A DNA stretch of 64,000 bases. It comes from Stichopus chloronotus. Its lineage: Eukaryota; Echinodermata; Holothuroidea; Aspidochirotida; Stichopodidae. Location of the stretch: assembly GCA_021234535.1 (NCBI GenBank), contig CM037841.1, forward strand, positions 15,954,825 to 16,018,824, in the 5' to 3' direction. Shown piece by piece: positions 35,501 to 47,714 of this stretch; positions within the stretch are counted from its first letter, which is position 1; each line of letters begins with the position of its first letter. The notes below the pieces were generated by a model, which saw only the letters and a list, made by a program, of their open reading frames with translations, was not told the DNA's origin and did no database searches. A program made the translations under genes and the position numbers.

Positions 35501-35866
35501 GAAAACACGGGGTCATACGATGGATCTCTACCATAAACAATACATTTGTTGTACTGTTTCTGCAATCTACTTAGGGCCTACAGTTTTTAAATGTTGGAAT
35601 GATCGAATGTGGCGGTTTTTACACTTTAGCAGGCGTTCCATTTTTTCATAGATTCAATATTTGGAAATCCAAGGCTGAAATGCTTCTTCTTTTCAGGAAG
35701 CACATTTCTTAATACGCTTAGAGGCAGGGGTGCACACCTCTGTTTGGGGGTGAGTGTGTGTGGGGGTGGGGGGCAACATGCATGTAGTGTACGCGTCGAA
35801 TGTGAAACTGTGCACACGAAACCCACAATGGGTGGGGTTCAGGGGCCCGCCATGCCGAGGTCCAGG
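32597..35866. other. Unique middle of foldback element
   Basis: About 3.3 kb between the arms. No transposase or other domain could be recognised in any frame. It includes homopolymer C or G runs (34705, 34866, 35010). A segment at 33250-33360 (CCATTTTGCATCTCAGCCC...CTCCCCTTAGACCCTCCCCC) has relatives at 38190-38280 and, weakly, at 41395-41460, so at least one dispersed repeat lies inside. Possible captured or nested DNA. Confidence 0.4.
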
Positions 35867-37199
35867 ACATATCGATAAGGTCTTCGTTTTTCGGTCTTCG
35901 TTTTATAGATTTTAGTAATATTGCAAATCTCTAAAAGGAAGACCGGAAAACGAAGACCCGTATCTAAAACAAGAAATAAACATAACGCATAGAAAATAGG
36001 GTTAAAATCTTTGTTCACGTACAGTTTTGAGTGTTAAATTTGATAAACGGGTCGGGATTTACATTGTATTGCTTCGAAGTTAAGAATCCATTTTACGAAC
36101 AAACGGCTTGATGTATTCCCTTGCTGGTATGAACATTAAGATAGGTTAAACTTAATTAAACTGCAAGAAAAATACTTATTTGAGCGCCGCCGATAATGGA
36201 AGTCGGTTAAAGAATGCTTTGGTTGATATATCGATAAGGTCTTCGTTTTTCGGTCTTCGTTTTATAGATTTTAGTAATATTGCAAATCTCTAAAAGGAAG
36301 ACCAGAAAACGAAGACCCGTATCTAAAACAAGAAATAAACATAACGCATAGAAGATTGGGTTGAAATCTTTGTTCACGCACATTTTTGAACCTTAAATTT
36401 CATAAACGGGTCGGGATGTACGGTGTATTGTATTTGAAGTTAGCAATCCATTTTACGAACAAACGGCTTGATGTATTCCCTTGCTGGTATGAACATTAAG
36501 ATAGGTTAAACTTAATTAAACTGCAAGAAAAATACTTATTTGAGCGCCGCCGATAATGGAAGTCGGTTAAAGAATGCTTTGGTTGATATATGGATAAGGT
36601 CTTCGTTTTTCGGTCTTCGTTTTATAGATTTTAGTAATATTGCAAATCTCTAAAAGGAAGACCGGAAAACGAAGATCCGTATCTAAAACAAGAAATAAAC
36701 ATAACGCATAGAAAATAGGGTTAAAATCTTTGTTCACGTACAGTTTTGAGCCTTTAGTTTGATAAACGGGTCGGGACGTGTATTGTATTTAAAGTTAGCA
36801 ATTCATTTTACCAACGAACTTAGGCTTGATGTATTTCCTTGCTGGTATTAACATCAAGATGGGTTAAACTTAATTAAACTGCAAGAAAAATACTTATTTG
36901 AGCGCCGTCGATAATAGAAGTCGGTTAAATAATGCTTTGGTTGACATATCGATAGGGTCTTCGTTTTTCGATCTTCGTTTTATAGATTTTAGTAATATTG
37001 CAAATCTCTAAAAGGAAGACCGGAAAACGAAGACTCTCCCAGAAACGGGATACGTTTATTGACTCTGCGTTTGGCAGTTTGGCAGAACAGTGTATGTCTC
37101 TTTGTTTAGTTGCTCGTCATTTGAACGGGTTTTGGTCTTCGGTCTTCGTTTTAGAGGTCTTCGGTCTTCGTTTTAGAGGTCTTCGTTTTAGAGACACCC
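35867..37199 (-). repeat. Right arm of foldback element
   Basis: Reverse-orientation units with palindromes at about 35879-35959, 36238-36318, 36598-36678 and 36955-37035, spaced 357-360 bp, then a terminal segment (37036-37199) that mirrors 31623-31766. It has one unit more than the left arm. Units within the arm differ by only a few per cent. Confidence 0.9.
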
Positions 37200-37514
37200 A
37201 TCCTCTCTGGAGCACCGCAACCTAGTCTCCAGCGGATCAACTTAACGCTACCCTACGCAGCATTCATGAACTCGAACATTATTACCTTAGGGCCTATCTG
37301 TATTAGAACGAGTTTCTAGAGCCTGTGGTCGACCACTGCGTGATAGAATACAACTTATTCACTTTAAATGCCCTACAGCTCATACTAGCCCGTGGATTGT
37401 TACTATTAGTTTTACACCAGCTATAACTTCGGAGGTTAATTTTTCTAAACTGAACTAAATTGTTTATCCAGTGCTCTCCTCGCGATAGCGCTAAGCCTGT
37501 ATTCCTCAAGAAGC

Positions 37515-37540
37515 GGCGCGCGCCACTTGTGGCGCGCGAC
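37515..37540. repeat. GC-rich hairpin
   Basis: GGCGCGCGCCAC-TT-GTGGCGCGCGAC, 11 of 12 pairs, conspicuous in an AT-rich setting. No associated gene; possibly the terminus of a miniature element. Confidence 0.7.
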
Positions 37541-37837
37541 GTGGTTTTGATTGACGCAAAAGACTGGGAGAATACTGAAAAATTTAACTTTTTATAACTT
37601 TTCTGACAAGGATTATTCTGTCTCAAAAATAGGTAAATATATCTAGTACTTCCCACAGACAGACTTCACATACCGACAAGGATGTAGCAACATCCTATTT
37701 ATTCTCACAAGAAAGTAAGATCACCGTCACTGTTCACATTCATTACAGTCAGTTCCTTGTCGACTCACCGTTACCGCAAGACAGACAGGTGATGTTTAAA
37801 ATAAATTCCAAATCTAGGCCTTCTGCATGCGCACCAC

Positions 37838-38077
37838 TTGCTAACCTACGATTTCTGGATAAGTGTTCCTCAAACTTGCAGTGATCTGAAATCGTTGTAT
37901 TTGAAAGTGTTGGTGATATTCGGATCCTCCTATATCTGCGAAAGTTCCTTTAGCAACATGAACTTTATCAAAGAAAAAGTTTCGAACACGACTGTCTCAC
38001 CACCACCTGCAGGACATAATGACAATATCTACAACTACATTTGTTCCGGATTTTTCAAGGCTTGCCAGATCATCTAA
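37838..38077 (+). pseudogene. hAT transposase C-terminal (dimerisation) fragment
   Basis: The frame carries 'LKVLVIFGSSYICESSFSNM' followed by 'NFIKEKVSN'. The pattern of a hydrophobic stretch, GSTY-x-CE-x-x-FS-x-(M/L)-N-x-IK is the hAT-family dimerisation domain shared by transposases and domesticated ZBED/SCAND3/FAM200-type proteins. After 'KVSN' the expected R-x-x-L-x-x-x-x-L-x-x-x-L-R part is lost, and no catalytic domain is readable upstream. The fragment stands 640 bp beyond the foldback element and looks unrelated to it. Confidence 0.65.
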
Positions 38078-40400
38078 ATGTCATTTCAGCCACTAGGTAG
38101 GTGGAGAATCTTTCTTTGTTTCTTTCTCTGATGCAAAGTTCCCACAAGTTTTGGACAAATTTTGGCCGGGGAAATTGAACAAACTTTGCACCATTTTGCA
38201 TCTAAGCCCCTTCTGAAATGGGAAAATTTTCAAAAGGGGAGAGGACCCCTCCCTTTATACCACTCCCCCAGGACGGCGATCAGTGGCGCATTATATCAGT
38301 AACATTTTGTAATGTGTTGCTTCAAAAAATTTAATCGAGGAAGCCTGCTGTATGGCAGTATTCCAGTCACTCCGCGTGCCAACCTCATTGGGAGTAATCT
38401 AAGATAATTCATTTGGAGTAATTGTGAAAAGCGCCATTTTCTATTGGGGAAATTCCCTGATCTATATAATTTTGCATATGAACGGCGAATAAACGAATAA
38501 TCTCGTGGAACTGTTACTTTGTACACAATTGGCGAGTAAGCGCCACACTACAGGTTCGTCTTTGATTGGCGGTACACGAACACAGCTTGGGGTAAGTTAC
38601 ATTACTTATCCTTAGCATTAGTAAGCTGATTTCTTAGATTAACGTAAGGCCTACTGCAAGGATAAGGCTATGTAGTAATAGCAATGGAAACTTTGTCGGC
38701 AGGCCTTTTGCATACATGTCAACATTGATCAAGCACATCGATCATTACAGCTGTAGGCCTACTGCTATTTGTGCTAAACTCATTGTTAAACTTAAAGGCT
38801 GTAATGCATGACCCCAGACAGTTTCAATTCTCCCAACCACCTACCTCTAGTCCCTCCCTCAGCCTGTCTTACATTCCTCCACATGTGTAATCAAAACAAT
38901 GGATCCCTGTGTATGCTGTGTAATACGAGCTGCTCAGCATCTTTCGAATTTGCTGGCAATCTAAGAGTACTGTAACTTAGAACCAGTTGAGAATTTTCCT
39001 TTCAGGGAGGTAAAAATATAGCTTAGGCCGGGTGATGCAATACAGCCTTTAACTTACATTACATGTCATTAGTCAACATTAATTCAAGCATTGCCTAGGC
39101 TATTGGCATGGATGTTGACCCATTCATTTACCACAGGACCTGGGTCTGCTAAAATTACTGTTTGCTTAAAAAATATAGTTGAAGGAATGGCCAGTCACAC
39201 GGTTGTTGTTCGTGTTAGGATAGGTTTTGGCTTAAAGGTAAGTTACTTCTAAGATCAATATCCAATCACCATCAGTACAGTCCCAGTGAGGTGCAGGAGC
39301 ATGGACAGATGTCCCTGGTAAACCTTAAGGGTACACTGAAGTAGCTATAGTCACAATATGCTATTAATGTAAGGGCCGATTAGGCCTAGGTTACAGTAGG
39401 ACACTGTAATGTTATGTAACTTCTTTACTCCATGTGTGCAATGTTATGTATTATTATGCAATATTATGCTGCATTACATCTGAACACCTGCATGTGTACA
39501 ATAGGTATGCAGCTGCAGCAGGAATTAAGCCACTGGTCATTACCACTTGGTCGCTTCCTTGGCACACACCTGACCTTTGATGTTTTTCTTGTATTGTATA
39601 CTATGTTGAAGTAATAAACATGGAAGTCCAAAACCTCTGTATGACTCTATTGCATTATTACAGTCACCAGGGTATTGTGTTGTCAGGTCAGTCCTTGCAA
39701 AGTCTTAAGGTATACTTTTTTGCTTCATTCCAAATTTCAGAGCAAAATATGGCTTTTTCTGTGTTATCAGGCAAAGCCTTACAAAGTCTAAGGGCTATTT
39801 CTCAAGTAGTTCTCAAGATACAGTATGCTGGAAATCCCAACTATGCTGCAAAATTGACTTTGTTCCTCAAAAATCAGCGACACCCTGGATATTTTGCCAT
39901 TATGTACAACGTGACCAAGTTTATAAGCATGCTCATATATTTCTCAAGGTATTTTGGACACACACGCACACACATACCCGTTTAGGGCGCTGATCGGGTA
40001 CATGAACTTTTCCTCACGTAAACGGGGATATTCCCACTTTGCAGATGATGTCCACAGTTAGTGGTATTTAGTCTTGCATGCATCCCCGATTCACGCCAGA
40101 GACAGGATTGTGTGTATAATTTTTTACACACATACACCCCTATACACAGGTATAGATCCGTACAATAGGTTATTGGGGAAAAAGTTAGATTCACTTATAA
40201 AGTTTAGGGTGCATATCTGATACTTCAATTTTCATTATGTTAAAATATCCAGAGATGGGGATATCCCCATTTTTCCACGTAACCCCGGTTGCAAGCTTGA
40301 AGTTCCTGTGTGTGTTCCTGTTCGGTGCCCTAAACAAACCCACACACACACACATGCATTGACAAGGACACATTTTCATTTATATCACTCAAAAGGACTT
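38078..40400. other. Unassigned DNA
   Basis: No gene is supported. 38190-38280 is a copy of the dispersed repeat also seen at 33250-33360. The open frame at 39620-39985 has no recognisable domain. GT/CA-rich short tracts occur at 39960-39976 and 40336-40353. Confidence 0.4.
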
Positions 40401-41136
40401 GGCTGAACCCATGGTCTTTTTACCATGGGGTACCCCTGGTGTGTCGCAACTCACCCTCTCCACCTGTTTCCATGGCAACCGTTTTGCAATGAATGTACAG
40501 TACAATATGTACTAGCTCCTCTAGCAAAGTGACTACAAAATCTCATCTTAGCCCCTATAGGGGGATGAGTTAAAAATTTCTGTATTGTCTACTGTTCACA
40601 TTTGGTAATTTTTTAAAACTAGGGCATTCAAACATAGAGTTAATACTTGAAAATGTGTTTGCTGTTTTCATGATATGTGACTCTTGACCTATGATGTCAT
40701 CAGTTGGTTGGCACTATATCACAAACCTAGGCATCTGCAGTATACCCACCAAGTTTGAAATTTATATTACTTGCCATGTAAGAGGAGATTGTAGCATACT
40801 TTTTCTGATTACTTGCTGATTTTACATTTAACCATGTGACAGTTGAACTTGTTATGTCATCAATATTTTGAAAATGTTTCCTGTATTGTCTACTTTCCAT
40901 ACTTGGTAGTTTTTGAACATTCACACAGAGATGTTTTTATGACCCTTGACTTTTGATGTCATCAGTTTGGTGGACACTATACCATATACCCAGGCACCTA
41001 CCCATGAAGTTTGAAGTTTATCCGACTTACCATCTACTGTACATGTAGGAGGTACACAATTTCTTTTGCACACATACTGTACACACAAACGTCATCACCA
41101 TCGCATAGATTCTTTGCCTGCCTTCGGCAAGGAATC
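40401..41136 (-). mobile_element. Possible HINE-like element with a different tandem body, minus strand
   Basis: On the minus strand this begins at 41136 with GATTCCTTGCCGAAGGCAGG, the same head as the element at 47639, then 'atctatgcgatggtgatgac' and a degenerate GT tract. The body, however, consists of about two ~270-bp units with the phrase TGACATCATAGGTCAAGA or TGACATCAAAAGTCAAGGGT instead of the DR1 units. A clear 3' end was not found, so the left limit is a guess. Confidence 0.45.
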
Positions 41137-43784
41137 AAAAAAAGAACACAGAGTACGATATTACAGACAACTTTTTAGGTCATCATTTTTGTGATTTGCA
41201 ATACACCCATTAAACAATTGCGCACATAAAATTACATGCGTGTTCTCCAATGGATGATTAGGGCTGACCTGGCAACGAAATAGAATGGTGATACCTGTAC
41301 AGCTCTACTAACACAAGGACCTGGCTTGGCTGCAAAGAGTAAACAATAGGCTTCTGCCATTTTAAAATAGAGCAACTGTAATCTCTAATTGACACCACTT
41401 TGCATCTCAATAATTAGAAATTCTTTTGAGGTGAGGTTGAACCCCTCTCCAACCACTGCTTGATAGTGATCGCTCATGTGTGACTGCCCCCCCCCCCCTT
41501 GCTTCTGTAGGGAACACTGTAAAGATTAATTACTGTTCTCAAAAGTCTAGTGTTACAAACAACGCACAAATAACCTACAAATGCAAATTAAGGGGAGTTT
41601 AAAGTTTGAAAAAAATGCAAAACATGACATATGGAGTGTTGCACAGTGTCCATTTTTCTTTTGTTTACCCTTTTTTCCCTCTTAATTACTTTATTACTTA
41701 GTTTCACATTGGTAAGTGATATTGATATTTTTGAAGGAAAATATACATGTATACTTCCAAAATAAAACCCTTTTGGAATATTAAATTCTGAAATGTCCTT
41801 GAAATAAAGGTTACATAAACAAAGGATTAACATGAAGACAAACAGGTATCGTACTCCATCTCTTGACGTCAAAAATTTGCATACTTAGCCAATGTTTATT
41901 TATGACACAGCTGTGAGACACTATAGTTGCCTGTAAATTTGTCAATTTTTGACAGATTTGTATGGAATTTGTGGCTACTGTATTTTTCAATGGTTTGAAA
42001 TTGAATGCTTCATGCATCCAAAACTCCAAAGTGTCATTTTCATGTCACACCACCTTTAACACAGTACAAAAGATATGCATAGAACAATACAACTTCAGAG
42101 ATTTATGATGTTTTTTGGCACTGAAATCTATTACTTTTGGAGTTGAAAACTTTGCATACATTATTACAAGTTAATAAAAAAATACTATAACCAAAAGAAC
42201 TTCTTTCTGCCCTCTTCTTTTAAATCATTTTAAATTGAAACTGTTAACATTTTGATAAATGTATTCAGGTCAAACTTTTACATACCAGGGAGTAACTATG
42301 ACAGAAAGCAACTGCCTGCCTGGTCATTTACTGATATACTGCCGTCAGCCTTATGGTCACGGTGATTGCTACGTAAGATGCCAAATAGTAAGATGCCAAA
42401 TAGTTATGGCGGAAAAATCTTTTTTTTATATACTTATCTTCATATATTCTGATGTTAGCGTTGTATTTTAACACAATTAAGCAATCTGTTTCACAAGGTG
42501 GGCTATTTATTGCCCAGCATGTAATGGTAATCTAAGGAGAGCATTTTGATACTCACCTTGGGAAGTATTTTTGTTTCCAAGGCAGGGGTGTTTATGCAGG
42601 CAATTGCCCAGGACATATGACCAGCAACTAAATTTCCATGCATGCAATGTTTATCTTGTAAGCAACGTTTTATTTTGCTTCATTTGCGAATGTTTAGTTT
42701 TCATTTTAATCATTAAGAAGGCATTTTACTGGGACAGATGATAGTGGATAATCCTAGTTTGTGCTGTACACATCATAATGTTTACAATATAAGCAAGTAC
42801 TTACGGCAATTCACACAGTTACTTTTAGCAAAGATATCACACATTTTATGCTGGTGTGTCTCAAACTGTTAACTGATTGTGGAAAACATTACAATAGGTC
42901 CCTGCTTCATATAATACCCCAGGCAAGGAAATATTTTACTACTGACAGCTGTACTGTCTGGTTGCTGCAGTACAGTTCACAGAACAATCAGAACTTTTGT
43001 CCGATCACCGACAACAATCTTGCAAACAAGCTACTATTTAGCAATTAAATGATGATTGGCAGATGTTTCAGGCTGAATTTGTAGAGCGTGGTGTTTATAC
43101 TGTATGCTGCAGAGCTTGTCACATCACTTTGTATGTAGTGCAATGATGTAATCTGTAATCTGATAATACTTATAATACAGTATCTAATGATACTGCAGAT
43201 GGGCATTTGTAAACTGGCTCACATGAATGATTTGCCGTACAGGCTGAGGAAAGTGTACACGGGTGGGACTTTGATAAGGTCACCAACAGAATTTCGCTGA
43301 TGAGCCAAACAAAGAGAGTTAACTAGTTTCAAAAGCGATGTTAACATTCCCTTTGAAACAAAAAAACAAACAAAAATTGTGCAGATCCTCTAAACTCACA
43401 GGCCTTTCTTTCTGTGTGTCCCACATTATTTTCGCGCATACAATATTTTACCAGAGGTCTCGGGTTATAGTGAGCGCTAAGTAATAAAAATATACTGTAT
43501 CCGTGATTGTACAAACAATCAATGGAGATCATTGAATTCTCTGTATTTCTTACAATCATCCAATGAAAGCTCTATAGTCACTCCAGGCAAAGTAAAAAGC
43601 ACTGAAAAAATTGTGGAATAACCTTTTGGTTCTTTTGCATTGTATAAAGTTACTACTAATTAACCCATGATTACAATTACTTTAGCGTTGTACTGTAATT
43701 CATTATGATTACAATTTCTTTTCAATTTTCCCAAAGTAATAGATTGCAATTGCTTAAAATATATGTGATCATTCGTAATCAAGT
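41137..43784. other. Unassigned DNA
   Basis: No gene is supported. A C10 run lies near 41488 and a 15-bp tandem duplication (AAGATGCCAAATAGT) near 42378-42405. Confidence 0.45.
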
Positions 43785-43899
43785 ATGATTCTGATTACAA
43801 TTACACTATGCCTGGTGTATGCATGCTTATGTTGTTATCACGATATCTTGAGAAATTTAGATAATATACTGAGAGCTTTCATACTTTGTATGTACATCC

Positions 43900-44560
43900 C
43901 ATATCAAGTAGAAGAACCCTATGGTTTTTTTTTGAAGGTCAAAGATTATCTGAGACCACCGGAGGTCAAAACACTGAAAACTTGCTTAACACAGCATCTT
44001 AAGATTGCAATCATGAAGTTCATGTGAGGTCTGCAGAGGTCAAATACTAACAACATTGTTAACATGATACTCTAGATAGGAATCATGGAAATTTTTGAAA
44101 ATCAGCATGTGAGTGGGTTATATCAATAGAAAAACCCTGTTGTTTCTTGTGGAAGTCAAGAGTTATTTTGAATCAGCAGGGTCAAATAGTAAAAGCATTC
44201 TAAACATGATATCACCAATAAGGGGAACTTTGACAGATATAATTGTATGGGTGGAGGTCATTTGAGGTCACCAGTGGTCAAATGTTGAAAAGTTTGATAA
44301 TGCTGTATCTCAAGACACAAATCATGGAAACTGTTGATACTTAACATTGTGAATGCATTATTTCAAATAGACAAACCCTTTTATTTTTGGGAGAGGTGAA
44401 GAGTTATTGAAGGTCCTTTGAGGTCAAACACTGAAAACCTTTCTATACAGTATCTCAAGATAGGCATCATGGCTACTTCGTATCCTAACTATGTAGTTTT
44501 CCCATATTACGTATATGAAGCCTACTTTTTTTTTAAAAGAGGTCAAAGATCACAGGTATT
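43900..44560 (+). repeat. HINE-like tandem units, headless
   Basis: About four diverged units ('gaaggtcaaagattatctga', 'ggaggtcaaaacactgaaaa', 'ggtggaggtcatttgaggtc', 'gtatctcaagataggcatca'). No head or microsatellite precedes them and no DR1 is perfect, so this is an old copy. Confidence 0.6.
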
Positions 44561-44699
44561 TAATCATCATCAAAACCTCAAGTCTATGGACTCTGGTTAT
44601 GTATTTTATGAGAATAGTTGTAAGCATTGTCTTTTTTATTCTTTTATGTGTGTCATTTATTCTAGTGCCCACCATGCTATAGCTAAAACAGTGGTTTTT

Positions 44700-45204
44700 G
44701 GTTCCTTGTGTCAGCAAAGGAACCTATGCAGTCAGGTTGGCGTGTGTGTGTGTGCATCTGTAACACTTGCTTAGGTACGCTCTAACTCAATAGGGGAAAG
44801 TCAGATAAAAGTCAAACTTGGTATGTAGGTTCGCTTTATTGAGAAGGTGTGCCCTATCGTTTTTGGTGGAGGTCAAAAGTCATCTGGCGGTAGAAGTCTG
44901 TTTTGCTTGGGTATGCTGTAACTCAATAGGGGAAAGTCAGATGAAAGTCAAACTTGGTATGTAGGTTTGCCACATTGAGATGGTGTGCCCTATTGTTTTT
45001 GGTGGAGGTCAAAGGTCATCTGGGGGAACTGGGGGCAAAAGTCTGTTTTGCTTGGGTATGCTCTAACTCAATAGGGGAAAGTCAGATGAAAGTCAAACTT
45101 GCTATGTAGGTTTGCCATATTGAGAAGGTGTGCCCTATTGTTTTTGGTGGAGGTCAAAGGTCATCTGGGGGAACTGGGGGCATAAGTCTGAAAACCTTGT
45201 TATG
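44700..45204 (+). mobile_element. HINE-like element with three units, 3'-truncated
   Basis: Head hairpin GGTTCCTT-gtgtcagca-AAGGAACC (44700-44724), a short GT tract, then three closely similar ~150-bp units beginning 'ctaactcaataggggaaagt'. They contain 'ggtggaggtcaaaggtcatc'; perfect DR1 motifs are at 45006-45018 and 45151-45163, and the first unit has AGGTCAAAAGTCA. The tail is missing at about 45204. Confidence 0.65.
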
Positions 45205-46993
45205 TTATGGATGCTCATATGTTCCATCAGTCCCCCTCCAGTGCATCATGGAAGTATTGCTTGAGTTAGCGGTTTCTTGATCAAATGAGTAAGCAGCAGT
45301 GTGCTGTTTGCAGTACTGTAGGTGGTCACACCAGACAAGTTTTGGCTGGATCAGTTTACCTCCTCATGCCTGAGTGCTAATGTGTTCATTCATGTAAGTG
45401 TCTTTTCAATTAGTGAAGAGGGCAGAACACAATGAAAGAAAATAAGTCAGTTGGTGTTCTTACCAGTTTAAACTAGACCCCAGGAGTCCCCTCCAGGCAT
45501 GTTGTCAGTTTGATGGACTTTAAAGGGGCAAAGATGTGATAAGCCTTATTGCAATTTGCAGAGATACACAGCTGTTTGTGTTTTGTAAAATGAATGGGAT
45601 ATTGCTGTATATTGCAGTTCTAAATCAACATCTTCAATTCATTGCATTAATTGAAATGGCTTCTTTGGTATTTATGAACTCAGGCACATCATTTTACAGT
45701 ATGTATATTCCAAGTACAAGGAACCATAGTGCCCCTAGGCTGTTGTGAAAGCATGCTAAATACTTCTTCTCTTACAGATTGTATGTAACACTGTTGATGG
45801 TTGGTCACATTAGTGCTATGGAAGTGATTCCATGTGGGTGCATGTTTGTCATGTTTGGGGTCCAATGTCTGAAATGGGCCATTTTATAGAAGCATGAAAT
45901 ATGTTTCTCTCTCTACAGATTTTATGTTACAAAAGTGAGAGTTCATGGTCAGAAATGGACCATATAGGCTATCGTACAAAATAATGCAATATGCTCCCTT
46001 TTACTTCATATTTAACATTATATGCTCTCCATCTGTGCAAGGAACCAGAGTGGCACTTGTCATTAGATGTTTCAAAATTTGACAGAATTACTATGGTGCA
46101 GAAGCATACATGTTACAATCTATTTACTCTTTAGAGTATAATACTAAATCATGAAAAGATGGAATGACAAGTACTAGGTGAACATTTATTTCTTGGTTGC
46201 ATAGAACTGAAAGAAAAAATAAGTAGTCTGATGTTCTGCTTTGAACTACATGTCTTTGTATTGAAAGCTCACGATATGACAGGATTTGAACAAACACCTT
46301 CACCCTTCTACTTTCTTTGACGAAATTTGTTTAAAGGTCTGAACAAAAATATAAATAAAAGTGAAAATATTACTTGGCCATTGGACAGCTTGGTAAAATG
46401 ATGGAATTTGCTTACTTTAATAACTCATGTACAGTAAGTTGTATCAATGAAAAGAATATTTTAATTAAAAGAAAGATTAATCAGGGTAGATAAAACAACT
46501 GCCGACTTGCTAATGATTTTACTGAGAATCCCACAGTTTGGGGCAAATATAGTGACAATTTGCAAAAAGGTGCTAGAGCAAATCCAGCCAATTATTGTCC
46601 AGTGATTTTCAACTTCTTACTGTACCTGCAACCTTGAGCACATTGCAAATCATGATGAGAATCACATAGGTAATTCTCTTGTTCATGTCATCATAGGTTT
46701 CTTGAAGGTAGATTATAGAATATGTAGCTCACTAGACTTGAGGACCTTGCAAAATTTCTGTATCACAAAAGCCAGTGTCATGTGGTAATTGGGTTTCAGC
46801 AATGAAGTTTTCAACACAATTCCACATCAGTAATTCACAAAAGTTTAAGAACACTGACATCAACAACTGGCACTAAACAACTGGCTCTTGGATAAGTACT
46901 TTTCCAGCTGATTGACCGAGAGTTTTCCAAAAAAGGGATAGTCTTTTCAGATCCTTGTTACTCCATGGGTACCAGAATGAGCTGAATGTTTTT
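45205..46993. other. Unassigned DNA
   Basis: No feature could be supported. Confidence 0.5.
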
Positions 46994-47638
46994 GGTTTCG
47001 ATGATAAGAGAAACCTATGCATTCATGATGGCGTGTGTATGTATGTGTGTATGTATGTGCGTGCGTGTGTGTGCGTGTGTGTGTATGTATGTGTGATTGT
47101 GACACTTCTCGTTAAACACGATATCTCCAGAAGGGAAAGTCTAACATTTCTCAAACTTGGTACACAGATGCCCCATATGAAGAAGAAGAACCCTATTGTC
47201 TTTGGTGGGGTTCTAAGGTCAGCTGGGGTCACCAGGGGTCAGACACTGAAAACCTTGTTAACACAGTATCTCAAGTTAAGGAAGTTGAATGAACTTCATA
47301 CATAGTACTGTAGATATAACATAGTGAGAGGAAGAACCCTTTTGTTTTTGAGGAGGTCAAAGGTCATCTGAAGTCACCAGAGGTCAAACACTGAAAATGT
47401 TGTTATCACAATATCTCAAGATGGGAAACTGTGACAGTTCTCAAACTTGGTACATAGATGCCCCATATTAAGAGGAAGATTGCTTTTGTTTTTTATGGAG
47501 GTCAAAGGTCATCTGAGGTCACCAGAGGTCAAACACTGAAAATCTTGTTATCATGATATTTCAAGAAAAGAAAGTCAGACTGTTCTCAAACTTGGTACAT
47601 AGATGCACCATATTGAGAGGAAGATTGCTTTTGTTTTT

Positions 47639-47681
47639 GATTCCTTGCCGAAGGCAGAGGAATCTGTGCGATGGTGATGTC

Positions 47682-47714
<33 letters not shown>

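Larger units (their letters stand above)
31623..37199. mobile_element. 5.6-kb foldback-type element
   Basis: The outermost bases, GGGTGTCTATAAAACGAAG at 31623 and the reverse complement ending GAGACACCC at 37199, are inverted repeats. They continue into long arms (about 0.97 kb left, 1.33 kb right) built of tandem units of ~360 bp in opposite orientation. The very ends add tandem 'ggtcttcgttttaga' motifs. The build, long inverted arms with internal tandem repeats around a unique middle, resembles foldback elements such as Drosophila FB or sea urchin TU. No transposase is recognisable in the 3.3-kb middle. No target duplication is obvious. Confidence 0.75.

Noticed and set aside
31623..37199. 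Repeated GAAGAC/GTCTTC as restriction-modification targets
   Set aside because: It is simply part of the foldback repeat unit; a type IIS site has no known role in animal DNA.
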